Below, piece by piece: positions 1-8,965 of a DNA stretch of 14,659 bases. Each line of letters begins with the position of its first letter. The first letter of the stretch is position 1. A model generated the notes under the pieces. That model had not been told where the DNA came from. It made no database searches and was given only the letters and a program-made list of their open reading frames with translations. Made by a program: the position numbers and the translations under genes. This DNA comes from an uncultured Pseudomonadota bacterium (GTDB lineage: Bacteria > Pseudomonadota > Gammaproteobacteria > Methylococcales > Methylomonadaceae), in contig CAIUWU010000290.1 in assembly GCA_903902945.1 (NCBI GenBank), forward strand, positions 1 to 14,659, read 5' to 3'.

Positions 1-1442
<1,442 letters not shown>

Positions 1443-1446
<4 letters not shown>

Positions 1447-2429
1447 AGGCTTCGTAACCGATTCAGCACCAAGATGCCACTCAGTAACCAGGCAATCGCT
1501 AACGGCCAGTAAAACAGTTCTGTCTGCGGCCGGAAATATTGGCGGTCTTTTTCAACCGGTTCGATCTGATCCAGCAAACTATAAATCTGCGCCAATTCTT
1601 CACTGCTGCGAGCCCGGAAATACTGACCACCACTAGTTTCGGCAATCGCTGTCAGGGTTTTTTCATCCAGATCTACCGAAGGATTGACCCGCCGGCTGCC
1701 AAACAAGCCTCTGACCACCATTTCATCTGCACCGACACCGATGGTGTAAATTTTAAGTTTAGCGGCCGCCGCCAGTTCAGCGGCTTTCAGCGGCGCTAGT
1801 TCACCCGCGGTATTGGCGCCATCGGTTAGCAAGATCAAAACCCGGCTGTCAGCTGGCTGATTTTGCAGCCGCTTGACCGCCAGCCCGATAGCATCACCGA
1901 TCGAAGTTTGCGGTTCATCTTCGGTAATGCCGATAAAGGCTTCATTCAACAGCGTAGCGACCGTTTTACGATCAAAAGTCAGCGGCACATGCCAGTAGGC
2001 TCGGGTGCCGAACAGCACCAACCCCAACCGGTCGCCGGAACGACGCTGAATAAACTCGCCCGCCAGGTGTTTGATGGCGGTCAGACGATCAACCGTCTGG
2101 CCGTTTAGAACGAAATCGCGCTCCTGCATACTGCCTGATACATCCACCGCCAACAGCAGATCGCGCCCGCTGACCGCCTGTTCCAGCGGTTCGCCCAGCC
2201 ATTGCGGTCTAGCTGCTGCCAGTAACAGACACACCCAGGCGATTGCCGCCAGCCATAGCGACCAGCGCTGGCTGACGCTGACGACAGGAGCAGCCGCTTC
2301 TCCCAAGTCATCCAGAAACGGCACCTTCAGTGCTGCTTGTTGCAGGACTGGCGCCGGTGGCAACAAACGCCACATCAACCAGGGCAAGGGCAATAAGATT
2401 AACAGCCAGGGCCAGACAAACGTGATCAC
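1443..2429 (-). CDS. BatA-like VWA-domain membrane protein
   Basis: This is a VWA protein of the BatA family, anchored in the inner membrane with its VWA domain presumably in the periplasm. From the chosen start it is 328 residues. The N-terminus is hydrophobic (about 5-22, WPWLLILLPLPWL, typical of BatA), a second segment lies at about 58-72, the VWA domain spans about 88-285, and a C-terminal membrane segment lies at about 307-323. The metal-site motif is intact: DVSGS at 96-100, a TSIGDA threonine/serine near 175 and LLTDGAN at 200-206. I chose the GTG at 2429. It overlaps the stop of the DUF4381 gene as GTGA, follows a G-rich stretch, and puts the family-typical hydrophobic start at the N-terminus. 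An ATG at 2465 would add 12 atypical residues and overlap the upstream gene by 40 bases. The stop overlaps the next gene as ATGA. Confidence 0.9.
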
Positions 2430-2899
2430 CACCACCCCCGCTGGCGACGCTGCAGTGCCAGCCATCGTTGTGACAGCTTTACCAGTGCCGCGATATCAGG
2501 CTGCGCAACCTGAGAACGATAGGGCGCCTCCACCAGACAGCGCCCCGCACCGCGACTGAACGGCGCATCCGGCATCTGCCGATCCAGATAACTCAGCCAG
2601 GCATCGCCGTTGAGACTAGCAACTGCCTCACGCGGCTCAATGCTGATCGCTACCCGACGTAACAGCGCGGAAAGCTGTATTAGCTTTTCACGATCATCAC
2701 AGCTATCGGAGCAAGCAATGGTTGCTAGCCGTTGCCGGGCCTCTTTGAACAGTTGCAGACGTTGCCGGTAACGGCGCAACCACCAGAGCAGCAGCGGTAC
2801 CAGCAGTAACAGAGTTGACAGTCCCCACCAGCCCGGGGCGAGCGGCCAGAAACCGATTGCAGGTGGCAAATGAATGTCTTGTAAAGGTAATTCAGACAT
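2426..2899 (-). CDS. DUF4381 domain-containing membrane protein
   Basis: This is a 157-residue protein recognised as DUF4381, a small protein commonly encoded between a DUF58 protein and BatA in bat/MoxR operons. Its biochemical function is unknown. The N-terminus carries the family-typical LPLQDIHLPPAIGFWPLAPGWW (residues 4-25), then one membrane segment (about 26-42) and a basic patch (RRYRQR). A soluble, helix-rich domain follows, with LSALLRRVAIS near 76-86. It is first in the three-gene operon visible here. The usual DUF58 and MoxR genes are not upstream; radC lies 109 bases away instead. The ribosome binding site before the ATG is poor. Confidence 0.85.
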   Translation of the reverse strand: MSELPLQDIHLPPAIGFWPLAPGWWGLSTLLLLVPLLLWWLRRYRQRLQLFKEARQRLATIACSDSCDDREKLIQLSALLRRVAISIEPREAVASLNGDAWLSYLDRQMPDAPFSRGAGRCLVEAPYRSQVAQPDIAALVKLSQRWLALQRRQRGWW

Positions 2900-2947
2900 G
2901 GGTTCAGCAAAAAACAGACAGATATGTTCATCAGAACAGAGCGCTCG

Positions 2948-2953
2948 ATCATA
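2948..2953 (-). promoter_or_regulatory. Possible -10 element of the bat operon
   Basis: On the minus strand the hexamer TATGAT (5 of 6 to the sigma-70 -10 consensus) lies about 50 bases upstream of the DUF4381 start. No convincing -35 element sits 16-18 bases further upstream. The gap after radC would suit a separate promoter, but read-through from radC is equally possible. Confidence 0.25.
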
Positions 2954-3008
2954 GCATAAAGGACATTAGAGCTGACCGGGACTGGTCGTAAGCAGTTCGA
3001 AAATCGGG

Positions 3009-3683
3009 TCAGAGTAGTCCGTGCTCAGCAAACGAATAGGGACTCAGATCACCGACGATAAAATGATCGAGCACGCGAATATCGAATAACTCCAGCGCCT
3101 GACGCAGTTTGATAGTTATCTGCCGGTCGGCCTGGCTGGGTTCATTGATGCCGGACGGGTGGTTGTGCGCAAAAATCACCGCTGCCGCATTGTGGAACAG
3201 TGCGCGTTTCGCGACTTCACGCGGATAGACACTGGCACTGTCGATAGTGCCTCTGAACAACTCTTCCCAGACAATGACACGGTGCTGATTATCCAAAAAC
3301 AAACAGCCAAATACCTCATAACCATAACCGCGTAACTGAGCCGTCAGATAGGCCCGGGTAATATCAGGGCTGGTCAGGGCATTGCCGCGCTGTAAGATCT
3401 CGGCAAAATGACGCCTGGCCATTTCCAGAATCGCCTGCACTTGGGCGTATTTGGCAGTCCCCAGACCATGACACTGGCAAAAACGCTGCTGATCGGCACT
3501 GAGCAAGGCTTGCAGCGAACCAAACTCGGTCAGCAGTTCTGCCGCCAGCATTACCGCCGATTTCCCGGCTACACCAACCCGCAGAAAAATGGCCAGCAAT
3601 TCAGCATCAGATAGCGACTGCACACCGCGCCGCAACAATTTTTCCCGCGGCCTCAATTCCAGAGGCCAGTCACTGATCGCCAT
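3009..3683 (-). CDS. radC: RadC family JAB-domain protein
   Basis: This is a RadC-family protein of 224 residues, about the usual length (E. coli RadC is 222). The family was once linked to DNA repair, but that role was withdrawn for E. coli and its real function is not settled. The N-terminal part holds the conserved RPREKLLRRG (11-20) and a helix-hairpin-helix-like region with CHGLGTAKYAQ (71-81). The C-terminal JAB/JAMM domain has a complete metal-binding signature: HNHPSG at 173-178, Ser183 and Asp186. The start has a good AAGGAG ribosome binding site about 8 bases upstream. The gene is divergent from coaBC, an arrangement also seen in E. coli. Confidence 0.95.
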   Translation of the reverse strand: MAISDWPLELRPREKLLRRGVQSLSDAELLAIFLRVGVAGKSAVMLAAELLTEFGSLQALLSADQQRFCQCHGLGTAKYAQVQAILEMARRHFAEILQRGNALTSPDITRAYLTAQLRGYGYEVFGCLFLDNQHRVIVWEELFRGTIDSASVYPREVAKRALFHNAAAVIFAHNHPSGINEPSQADRQITIKLRQALELFDIRVLDHFIVGDLSPYSFAEHGLL

Positions 3684-3744
3684 TGTCTGCTCCTTTCCAC
3701 AGCAACAAATGCCGCAAAGCGTAGAAGAAGGCAGGCGATTTTGC

Positions 3745-3769
3745 CATAATGCGCCCCATGTTGATCTAA
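3745..3769 (+). promoter_or_regulatory. coaBC leader with possible -10 and a six-codon in-frame mini-ORF
   Basis: CATAAT at 3745-3750 resembles a sigma-70 -10 element (5 of 6), but no good -35 is visible at normal spacing. The ATG at 3749 opens a six-codon frame that ends in TAA at 3767-3769. It is in the same reading frame as coaBC, so the TAA blocks any simple N-terminal extension from this ATG. Either the ATG is chance or the leader is not translated. Confidence 0.3.
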
Positions 3770-3832
3770 ACAGCCTGCGCAGATCATCGACTCACTGAAT
3801 TCCATAACCATTGCCACCTTTGGTATACCGCT

Positions 3833-5044
3833 ATTAACAAACGCATCTTATTAGGCATAGGCGGCGGCATTGCCGCTTACAAAGCCGCCGAACTGGTCAG
3901 ACTGTTACGCAAAAACGGCGCCGAAGTGCGCGTGGTAATGACTCAATCAGCGCAACAGTTTGTCACGCCGCTGACCTTTCAGGCCCTGAGCGGCCATCCG
4001 GTTCACTGTCAGTTACTCGACCACGAGCAGGAACAGGCCATGAGCCATATTCATCTGGCGCGCTGGGCCGACTGCCTGATCATTGCGCCGGCCACCGCCA
4101 ATCGGCTGGCAAAAATGGCGCATGGTATCGCCGACGACTTGCTGTCGACGCTGTATCTGGCAGCCGAATGTCAGGTATGGGTGGCGCCGGCAATGAATCA
4201 GGCCATGTGGCATAAACCGGTCACCCAGCACAACATCAGCTTGTTGCAGCAGCATGGCGTCAAACTGATAGGCCCGGCCCGCGGCGAACAGGCCTGTGGC
4301 GAAACCGGTTTTGGCCGCATGAGCGAGCCAACCGATATTTGCCGGCTGCTGCTGCAAACCGACCAGCCCGGCCCGTTACAGGGGGTCAGAGTCCTGATTA
4401 CCGCCGGCCCCACCCGCGAACCGCTCGATCCGGTCAGATTCATCAGCAACCGCAGCTCGGGAAAAATGGGCTACGCCCTGGCGGCAGCCGCGACCCGGGC
4501 CGGCGCCGAAGTCACCCTGATCAGCGGCCCGGTTAATCTGCCGACGCCACCAGTACACAAACTGCTGCCGGTGGAAACGGCACTGAACATGTACGATGCG
4601 GTGATGACCGAAGTGGCAGGCCATGACATTTACATAGGCTGCGCCGCAGTCGCCGATTATCGTCCGGCCCAGCCTGAAGCACGCAAAATCAAAAAATCAG
4701 CCGGCAAAGCCGATAGCACCATCACTCTGGCAAAAAACCCAGACATTGTCGCCACAGTCGCCAGTCTGCCGGACAAACCGTTTACGGTCGGCTTTGCCGC
4801 CGAAACCCATGACCTCGAACACTATGCCCAGGGCAAATTGCGCGACAAACATCTGGATATGATCGCCGCCAATCAGGTCGGCAGCAGCGAAGGCGGTTTC
4901 GACAGTGATCGCAATGCACTGCAAGTATTCTGGCCGACAGGCAGTCAGACCCTGACGATGACCGGCAAATCCGAGCTGGCCGAACAGTTACTTCATTTAA
5001 TTACCGAGAAATATCATGAAAAAAATCCAACTGAAGCTGCTTGA
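3833..5044 (+). CDS. coaBC: Bifunctional phosphopantothenoylcysteine decarboxylase / phosphopantothenate-cysteine ligase
   Basis: This protein makes 4'-phosphopantetheine from 4'-phosphopantothenate and cysteine, two consecutive steps of coenzyme A synthesis. From the chosen start it has 403 residues (E. coli 406). The N-terminal FMN-dependent CoaC domain (about 1-185) has the GGGIAAYK loop (10-17), the active-site His in SHIHLARWAD (His72), PAMN ending at Asn122 and the clamp ACGETGFGRM with its Cys at 155. The CTP-dependent CoaB domain (about 186-403) has TAGPTREPLDPVR from 190, Asn206 in the ISNRSSGKMG motif, and KIKK at 285-288. No ATG, GTG or TTG occurs in frame between the stop at 3767 and a GTG at 3926, which would delete the conserved loop. 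I therefore place the start at ATT 3833, giving INKRILLG. The end overlaps dut by 29 bases. Confidence 0.9.
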   Translation: MNKRILLGIGGGIAAYKAAELVRLLRKNGAEVRVVMTQSAQQFVTPLTFQALSGHPVHCQLLDHEQEQAMSHIHLARWADCLIIAPATANRLAKMAHGIADDLLSTLYLAAECQVWVAPAMNQAMWHKPVTQHNISLLQQHGVKLIGPARGEQACGETGFGRMSEPTDICRLLLQTDQPGPLQGVRVLITAGPTREPLDPVRFISNRSSGKMGYALAAAATRAGAEVTLISGPVNLPTPPVHKLLPVETALNMYDAVMTEVAGHDIYIGCAAVADYRPAQPEARKIKKSAGKADSTITLAKNPDIVATVASLPDKPFTVGFAAETHDLEHYAQGKLRDKHLDMIAANQVGSSEGGFDSDRNALQVFWPTGSQTLTMTGKSELAEQLLHLITEKYHEKNPTEAA

Positions 5045-5471
5045 CCCGCGATTAGGCAACCAGATTGCGTTACCCGCATACGCCACCGACGGTTCGGCCG
5101 GTCTGGATTTACGCGCCTGTCTGGAAAATGCTGTCACCATTCAACCCGGCGAAACCCTGCTGATTCCGACCGGTCTGGCGATTTATATTGCCGATCCGTC
5201 ACTGGCAGCGATTTTGCTGCCGCGTTCCGGCCTGGGCCACAAACACGGTATCGTCCTCGGTAATCTGGTCGGCCTGATTGATTCCGACTATCAGGGCCAG
5301 GTGTTTGTATCTTGCTGGAACCGGGGCAACAGCGCTTTTACCATTGAAATCGGCGAACGGATTGCCCAGATGGTGTTTGTGCCGGTGGTACAAACCGAAT
5401 TTGAATGCGTGACCGAGTTTCACCAGACCGATCGCGGCGACGGTGGCTTCGGTCACAGCGGCCGTCACTAA
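5016..5471 (+). CDS. dut: Deoxyuridine 5'-triphosphate nucleotidohydrolase (dUTPase)
   Basis: This enzyme hydrolyses dUTP to dUMP and pyrophosphate, keeping uracil out of DNA and supplying dUMP for dTMP synthesis. It acts in the cytoplasm as a homotrimer. The 151 residues match the family length (E. coli about 152) and all five dUTPase motifs are present: DGSAGLDLRA (25-34), PRSGLG (69-74), GLIDSDYQG (86-94, with the catalytic Asp), GERIAQ (113-118) and RGDGGFGHSG (140-149). The start lies inside the 3' end of coaBC, and a GAGAAAT stretch precedes the ATG. The overlap suggests coupled translation, and coaBC followed by dut is a known gammaproteobacterial order. Confidence 0.97.
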   Translation: MKKIQLKLLDPRLGNQIALPAYATDGSAGLDLRACLENAVTIQPGETLLIPTGLAIYIADPSLAAILLPRSGLGHKHGIVLGNLVGLIDSDYQGQVFVSCWNRGNSAFTIEIGERIAQMVFVPVVQTEFECVTEFHQTDRGDGGFGHSGRH

Positions 5472-5506
5472 TCTGCATCGTTGTTTAATTATTTTGATTT
5501 AAGCCC

Positions 5507-6400
5507 ATGAAACAAAAAACCGCTCACGAAATTGCTCACGTTTTAATCGAAGCCCTGCCTTATATCCAGAAATTCAAAGGCAAAACCGTCGTGATTAAAT
5601 ACGGCGGCAATGCCATGACCGATGACCAGCTGAAGCACTATTTCGCTCAGGACATCGTGATGATGAAACTGGTCGGCATCAATCCCATCGTGGTGCACGG
5701 CGGTGGCCCCCAAATCGGCAACCTGCTGACCCGGCTCGGCAAAACCTCGGAATTCATCGATGGCATGCGCGTCACCGACAGTGAAACCATGGATGTCGTA
5801 GAGATGGTGCTGAGCGGTCTGGTTAATAAAGAAATCGTTAACCTGATCAATGTTCACGGTGGCAAGGCGGTGGGACTAACCGGCAAGGACGGCAATTTCA
5901 TTCATGCCCGCAAAATCAATATGACCAAAGCCGGCGCCAACATTGATGATGCCCCGGAAATCATCGACCTGGGTCATGTCGGTGAAGTCAGCAGCATTGA
6001 TCCAGCCGTGGTGGAAATGCTGGGCAACAGCGATTTCATTCCGGTGATTGCGCCAATCGGGGTCGGTAAAGACGGTCATTCATACAATATCAACGCCGAT
6101 CTGGTAGCCGGTAAAGTCGCAGAAGTACTGAAAGCCGAAAAACTGATGCTGCTGACCAATATCCCCGGCATTCTCGATAAACAAGGCCAGCTGCTGACCG
6201 GTCTGAGCCTGACCGATATCGATGACCTGATCGCCGACGGCACCATTTCCGGTGGCATGATCCCTAAAACCCGCTGCGCCACCGACGCCCTGCGCGGCGG
6301 TGTCACCAGCGTTCACATCATCGACGGCCGGGTACCGCACGCCGTATTGCTGGAGCTGTTTACCGACCAAGGTGTCGGCACCTTGCTGCACAGACGCTGA
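5507..6400 (+). CDS. argB: Acetylglutamate kinase
   Basis: This enzyme phosphorylates N-acetyl-L-glutamate with ATP, the second step of arginine synthesis. The 297-residue product is close to the Pseudomonas type. The amino acid kinase fold is marked by VVIKYGGNAM (28-37, with Lys31), VVHGGGPQIG (62-71), DGMRVT (85-90) and the later NINADLVAGKVAE and EKLMLLTNIPG segments. The N-terminal helix (about 5-24) before the first strand is the feature that goes with hexameric, arginine-inhibited enzymes, so feedback inhibition is likely by inference. The gene follows dut after 35 bases with no terminator between them, so it is probably the last gene of coaBC-dut-argB. The ribosome binding site is weak. 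Confidence 0.97.
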   Translation: MKQKTAHEIAHVLIEALPYIQKFKGKTVVIKYGGNAMTDDQLKHYFAQDIVMMKLVGINPIVVHGGGPQIGNLLTRLGKTSEFIDGMRVTDSETMDVVEMVLSGLVNKEIVNLINVHGGKAVGLTGKDGNFIHARKINMTKAGANIDDAPEIIDLGHVGEVSSIDPAVVEMLGNSDFIPVIAPIGVGKDGHSYNINADLVAGKVAEVLKAEKLMLLTNIPGILDKQGQLLTGLSLTDIDDLIADGTISGGMIPKTRCATDALRGGVTSVHIIDGRVPHAVLLELFTDQGVGTLLHRR

Positions 6401-6428
6401 GCACGGTCGCCGAGCCGTTCGTAACGCC

Positions 6429-6459
6429 GGCAGTCCAGCGACAAAGTTGCTGGACTGCC
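6429..6459. repeat. 14-bp inverted repeat between convergent argB and katG
   Basis: The arms are GGCAGTCCAGCGAC (6429-6442) and GTTGCTGGACTGCC (6446-6459) around an AAA loop. All 14 positions can pair in RNA, with a single G-U pair. The site lies midway between the ends of two convergent genes, so it could end or stabilise both transcripts. Neither side has a U-tract, so it is not a standard intrinsic terminator; a REP-like palindrome is an alternative. Confidence 0.7.
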
Positions 6460-6496
6460 AGGATTGACGCCTGCGGCTTGCGCCATGACACCTGCA

Positions 6497-8719
6497 TTAC
6501 AGTGCGTCAAAACGATCCAGATTCATCACCTTGCCCCAGGAATTGGCAAAATCCTGCACAAACTTCTGTTGCGCATCATTGGATGCATACACTTCCGCCA
6601 CTGCCCGCAACTCGGAGTGCGAACCGAAAATTAAATCCACCGGGGTTGCGGTCCATTTCAGCTGATCGCTAGTGCGATCATGGCCTTCGTAAATGCCCTC
6701 ATTTGCCGATTTACGCCATTGAGTCGACATATCCAGCAAGTTGACGAAAAAATCATTGGTCAAAACGCCGGGACGCTGAGTCAGGACACCGTGTCGGACA
6801 TGGCCGGTATTGGCATCCAGGGCCCGCATGCCGCCCACCAGCACTGTCATTTCCGGCACACTCAAGGTCAGCAGGTTAGCGCGCTCGACCAGCATCGCCG
6901 CCGGCGAATCCAGATTGTCTTTGGCAAAATAATTGCGGAAACCATCCGCCTTGGGTTCGAGCACCGCCATTGACAGCACATCGGTCTGTGCTGGTGCAGC
7001 ATCCATACGTCCAGGCTTAAAAGGCACCTGCACTGTGTAACCGGCTTTCAGGGCTGCTTGTTCCACCGCAGCCGAACCGGCCAGCACGATGACATCCGCC
7101 AGCGAGACTTTTTTGCCGCCTTTCAGATTGCGATTAAACTCGGTCTGAATCGTTTCCAGGCGCGCCAGCACCTGCGCCAGTTCCGCCGGATCATTGGCGG
7201 CCCAGTCTTTTTGCGGCGCCAGACGAATCCGCGCACCATTAGCACCGCCGCGCATATCGGTGCCGCGGAAAGTCACTGCCGAAGCCCAGGCGGTTTTCAC
7301 CAGTTGCGGAATGCTCAGATCGGCGGCCAGAATGGCCGCTTTCAATTTACTGATATCCTTGGCGTCGATCAGTTTGTGATCGCGTTGCGGAATCGGGTCC
7401 TGCCAGACAAAATCTTCCGCCGGTACTTCGGCGCCGACATAACGGGCTTTTGGCCCCATATCACGATGGGTCAGCTTGAACCAGGCTCTGGCGAATGCGG
7501 CTTCGAATTGTTTGGGATTGTCCAGAAAGCGCTTGGAAATCTTTTGATAGTCGGGATCGACTTTCAAGGCCAGATCAGTGGTAAACATAATCGGCGCATG
7601 CCGTTGTTTAGGGTCATGAGCATCGGGAACAAAATTATCGCCTTTGCCGTCTTTGGGAATCCATTGGGTGGCACCGGCTGGACTTTTTGTGGGTTGCCAG
7701 TCAAAGCTATATAGCCAAGTCAGGTAATCGTGGGTCCAGCGAGTGGGATTGGTGGACCAGGCACCTTCCAGGCCGCTGCTGACCGTGTCGGCACCATGAC
7801 CACTACCGCACTGGTTGGCCCAACCTAGACCTTGTTGTTCAAGACTGGCTGCCGCCGGTTCCTTACCGACACAATCATCGGCCTTATGCGCACCATGCGC
7901 CTTGCCAAAAGTATGGCCACCGGCAATCAGCGCAACGGTTTCTTCGTCATTCATAGCCATGCGAGCAAACGCTTCCCGGATATGCTGCGCCGCAGCCAAC
8001 GGATCAGGATTACCGCCCGGTCCTTCGGGATTGACATAAATCAGCCCCATTTGCACTGCAGCCAGTGGCTTGGCCAATTCGCCACTGGCATTGTGACGTT
8101 CATCGGCCAGAAACTTTTTCTCTGTACCCCAGTTGACGACTTCCGCTTCCCAGTCATCGGCGCGACCACCGGCAAACCCCAGCGTCTTGAACCCCATATC
8201 TTCCAAAGCAACATTACCGGCCAACACCATCAAATCAGCCCAGGAAAGTTTGGCGCCATATTTTTGTTTGACCGGCCATAACAAACGGCGCGCCTTGTCC
8301 AGATTGACGTTATCCGGCCAGCTGTTGAGCGGCTCAAAACGTTGCTGACCGCCAGAAGCGCCGCCGCGGCCATCATGAATTCTATAGACCCCGGCACTGT
8401 GCCAGGCCATACGGATGAAAAAGGGGCCGTAGTTACCGTAGTCTGCTGGCCACCAAGGCTGTGAGCTGTGCAACACCTTAGCAATGTCTTGTTTGACCGC
8501 TTTCAGATCCAGGGTTTTGAATTGCTCGGCATAGTTGAATGATTTACCCAGTGGATTGGATTCGGCCGAGTTCTGGCGAAGCGGCTGCAAACTTAGCTGT
8601 TCGGGCCACCAGAAACTGTTGCTGGTCGGTTGTGATTCAGCCATCACCGCAGCCACCGGGATAACCGCTGTTATGGCAATCGCCAGTGTCGATGCCAGGA
8701 AAATGGTTTGTGCTCTCAT
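6497..8719 (-). CDS. katG: Catalase-peroxidase with signal peptide (probably periplasmic)
   Basis: This is a haem enzyme that dismutates hydrogen peroxide and also has peroxidase activity. The 740 residues span the two tandem peroxidase domains of the family. In the N-terminal, haem-bearing domain I see the distal triad Arg103-Trp106-His107 in RMAWHSAG and the proximal His269 in GGHTFGK. The three residues of the Met-Tyr-Trp adduct (Trp106, Tyr228, Met254) keep the spacing of Mycobacterium tuberculosis KatG. THRDMGPKARY carries the mobile arginine. The N-terminus MRAQTIFLASTLAIAI...AVMA is a clear Sec signal peptide, with likely cleavage after Ala27. This puts it among exported KatG enzymes such as KatP of E. 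coli O157, not the usual cytoplasmic form. A strong GAGGTG site lies 5 bases before the ATG. It is divergent from oxyR. Confidence 0.96.
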   Translation of the reverse strand: MRAQTIFLASTLAIAITAVIPVAAVMAESQPTSNSFWWPEQLSLQPLRQNSAESNPLGKSFNYAEQFKTLDLKAVKQDIAKVLHSSQPWWPADYGNYGPFFIRMAWHSAGVYRIHDGRGGASGGQQRFEPLNSWPDNVNLDKARRLLWPVKQKYGAKLSWADLMVLAGNVALEDMGFKTLGFAGGRADDWEAEVVNWGTEKKFLADERHNASGELAKPLAAVQMGLIYVNPEGPGGNPDPLAAAQHIREAFARMAMNDEETVALIAGGHTFGKAHGAHKADDCVGKEPAAASLEQQGLGWANQCGSGHGADTVSSGLEGAWSTNPTRWTHDYLTWLYSFDWQPTKSPAGATQWIPKDGKGDNFVPDAHDPKQRHAPIMFTTDLALKVDPDYQKISKRFLDNPKQFEAAFARAWFKLTHRDMGPKARYVGAEVPAEDFVWQDPIPQRDHKLIDAKDISKLKAAILAADLSIPQLVKTAWASAVTFRGTDMRGGANGARIRLAPQKDWAANDPAELAQVLARLETIQTEFNRNLKGGKKVSLADVIVLAGSAAVEQAALKAGYTVQVPFKPGRMDAAPAQTDVLSMAVLEPKADGFRNYFAKDNLDSPAAMLVERANLLTLSVPEMTVLVGGMRALDANTGHVRHGVLTQRPGVLTNDFFVNLLDMSTQWRKSANEGIYEGHDRTSDQLKWTATPVDLIFGSHSELRAVAEVYASNDAQQKFVQDFANSWGKVMNLDRFDAL

Positions 8720-8965
8720 GGTACACCTCGCCTGTTATTGTTGATTTCGGCTGTCGTTAGCAACCTGTGTCCGGTTTGACTGTCAGCTAGCAAACCGCAA
8801 GCTATCACTAATACGGCCACTGTTTAGTTAGGGCGACAGCATTCAAACCGATATCGATTAATGATTGAAATTGATTGATTCGATCAGCTGATAGCTGTTA
8901 TCAATAAAGCACACCTGAAACTGCTATGATCGGCGCTCAGCTGACTCGACAACGGATAGGAATCG
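8720..8965. promoter_or_regulatory. Divergent katG-oxyR control region
   Basis: This 246-bp intergenic region must hold the start signals of both katG (minus) and oxyR (plus). It is AT-rich around 8850-8910 with short ATTGATT repeats, and has a perfect 10-bp palindrome ATCAGCTGAT at 8883-8892 next to the OxyR-like site. TATGAT at 8925-8930 is a likely -10 for oxyR; its -35 is poor. I could not assign a convincing -10/-35 pair for katG, as would fit a promoter needing an activator. Confidence 0.7.
8891..8927. promoter_or_regulatory. Putative OxyR operator
   Basis: The sequence ATAGCTGTTATCAAT (8891-8905) fits the known OxyR half-operator ATAG-N-T-NNN-A-N-CTAT at 9 of 10 fixed positions. After the expected 7-base spacer, a second 15-base element (8913-8927) keeps only its outer CTAT, so the right half is weak (5 of 10). 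The oxyR -10 hexamer overlaps this right half, which would suit autorepression. OxyR often represses its own gene while activating a divergent target. Found by eye, with no score statistics. Confidence 0.5.

Noticed and set aside
2071..2559. A 162-residue plus-strand open frame opposite the BatA-like and DUF4381 genes
   Set aside because: Low-complexity shadow frame crossing a gene boundary, without any family features.
2972..2990. GACC/GGTC inverted repeat between radC and DUF4381 as a terminator
   Set aside because: A 4-bp stem without a T-run is too weak to call.
3926..5044. coaBC starting at the GTG at 3926
   Set aside because: This would remove the conserved N-terminal FMN-binding loop (GGGIAAYK), which is clearly encoded in the same open frame just upstream.
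7058..7714. A 218-residue open frame on the plus strand opposite katG
   Set aside because: It lies wholly antisense to a well-conserved katG region, has no recognisable domain and no ribosome binding site; it is explained by codon bias of katG.
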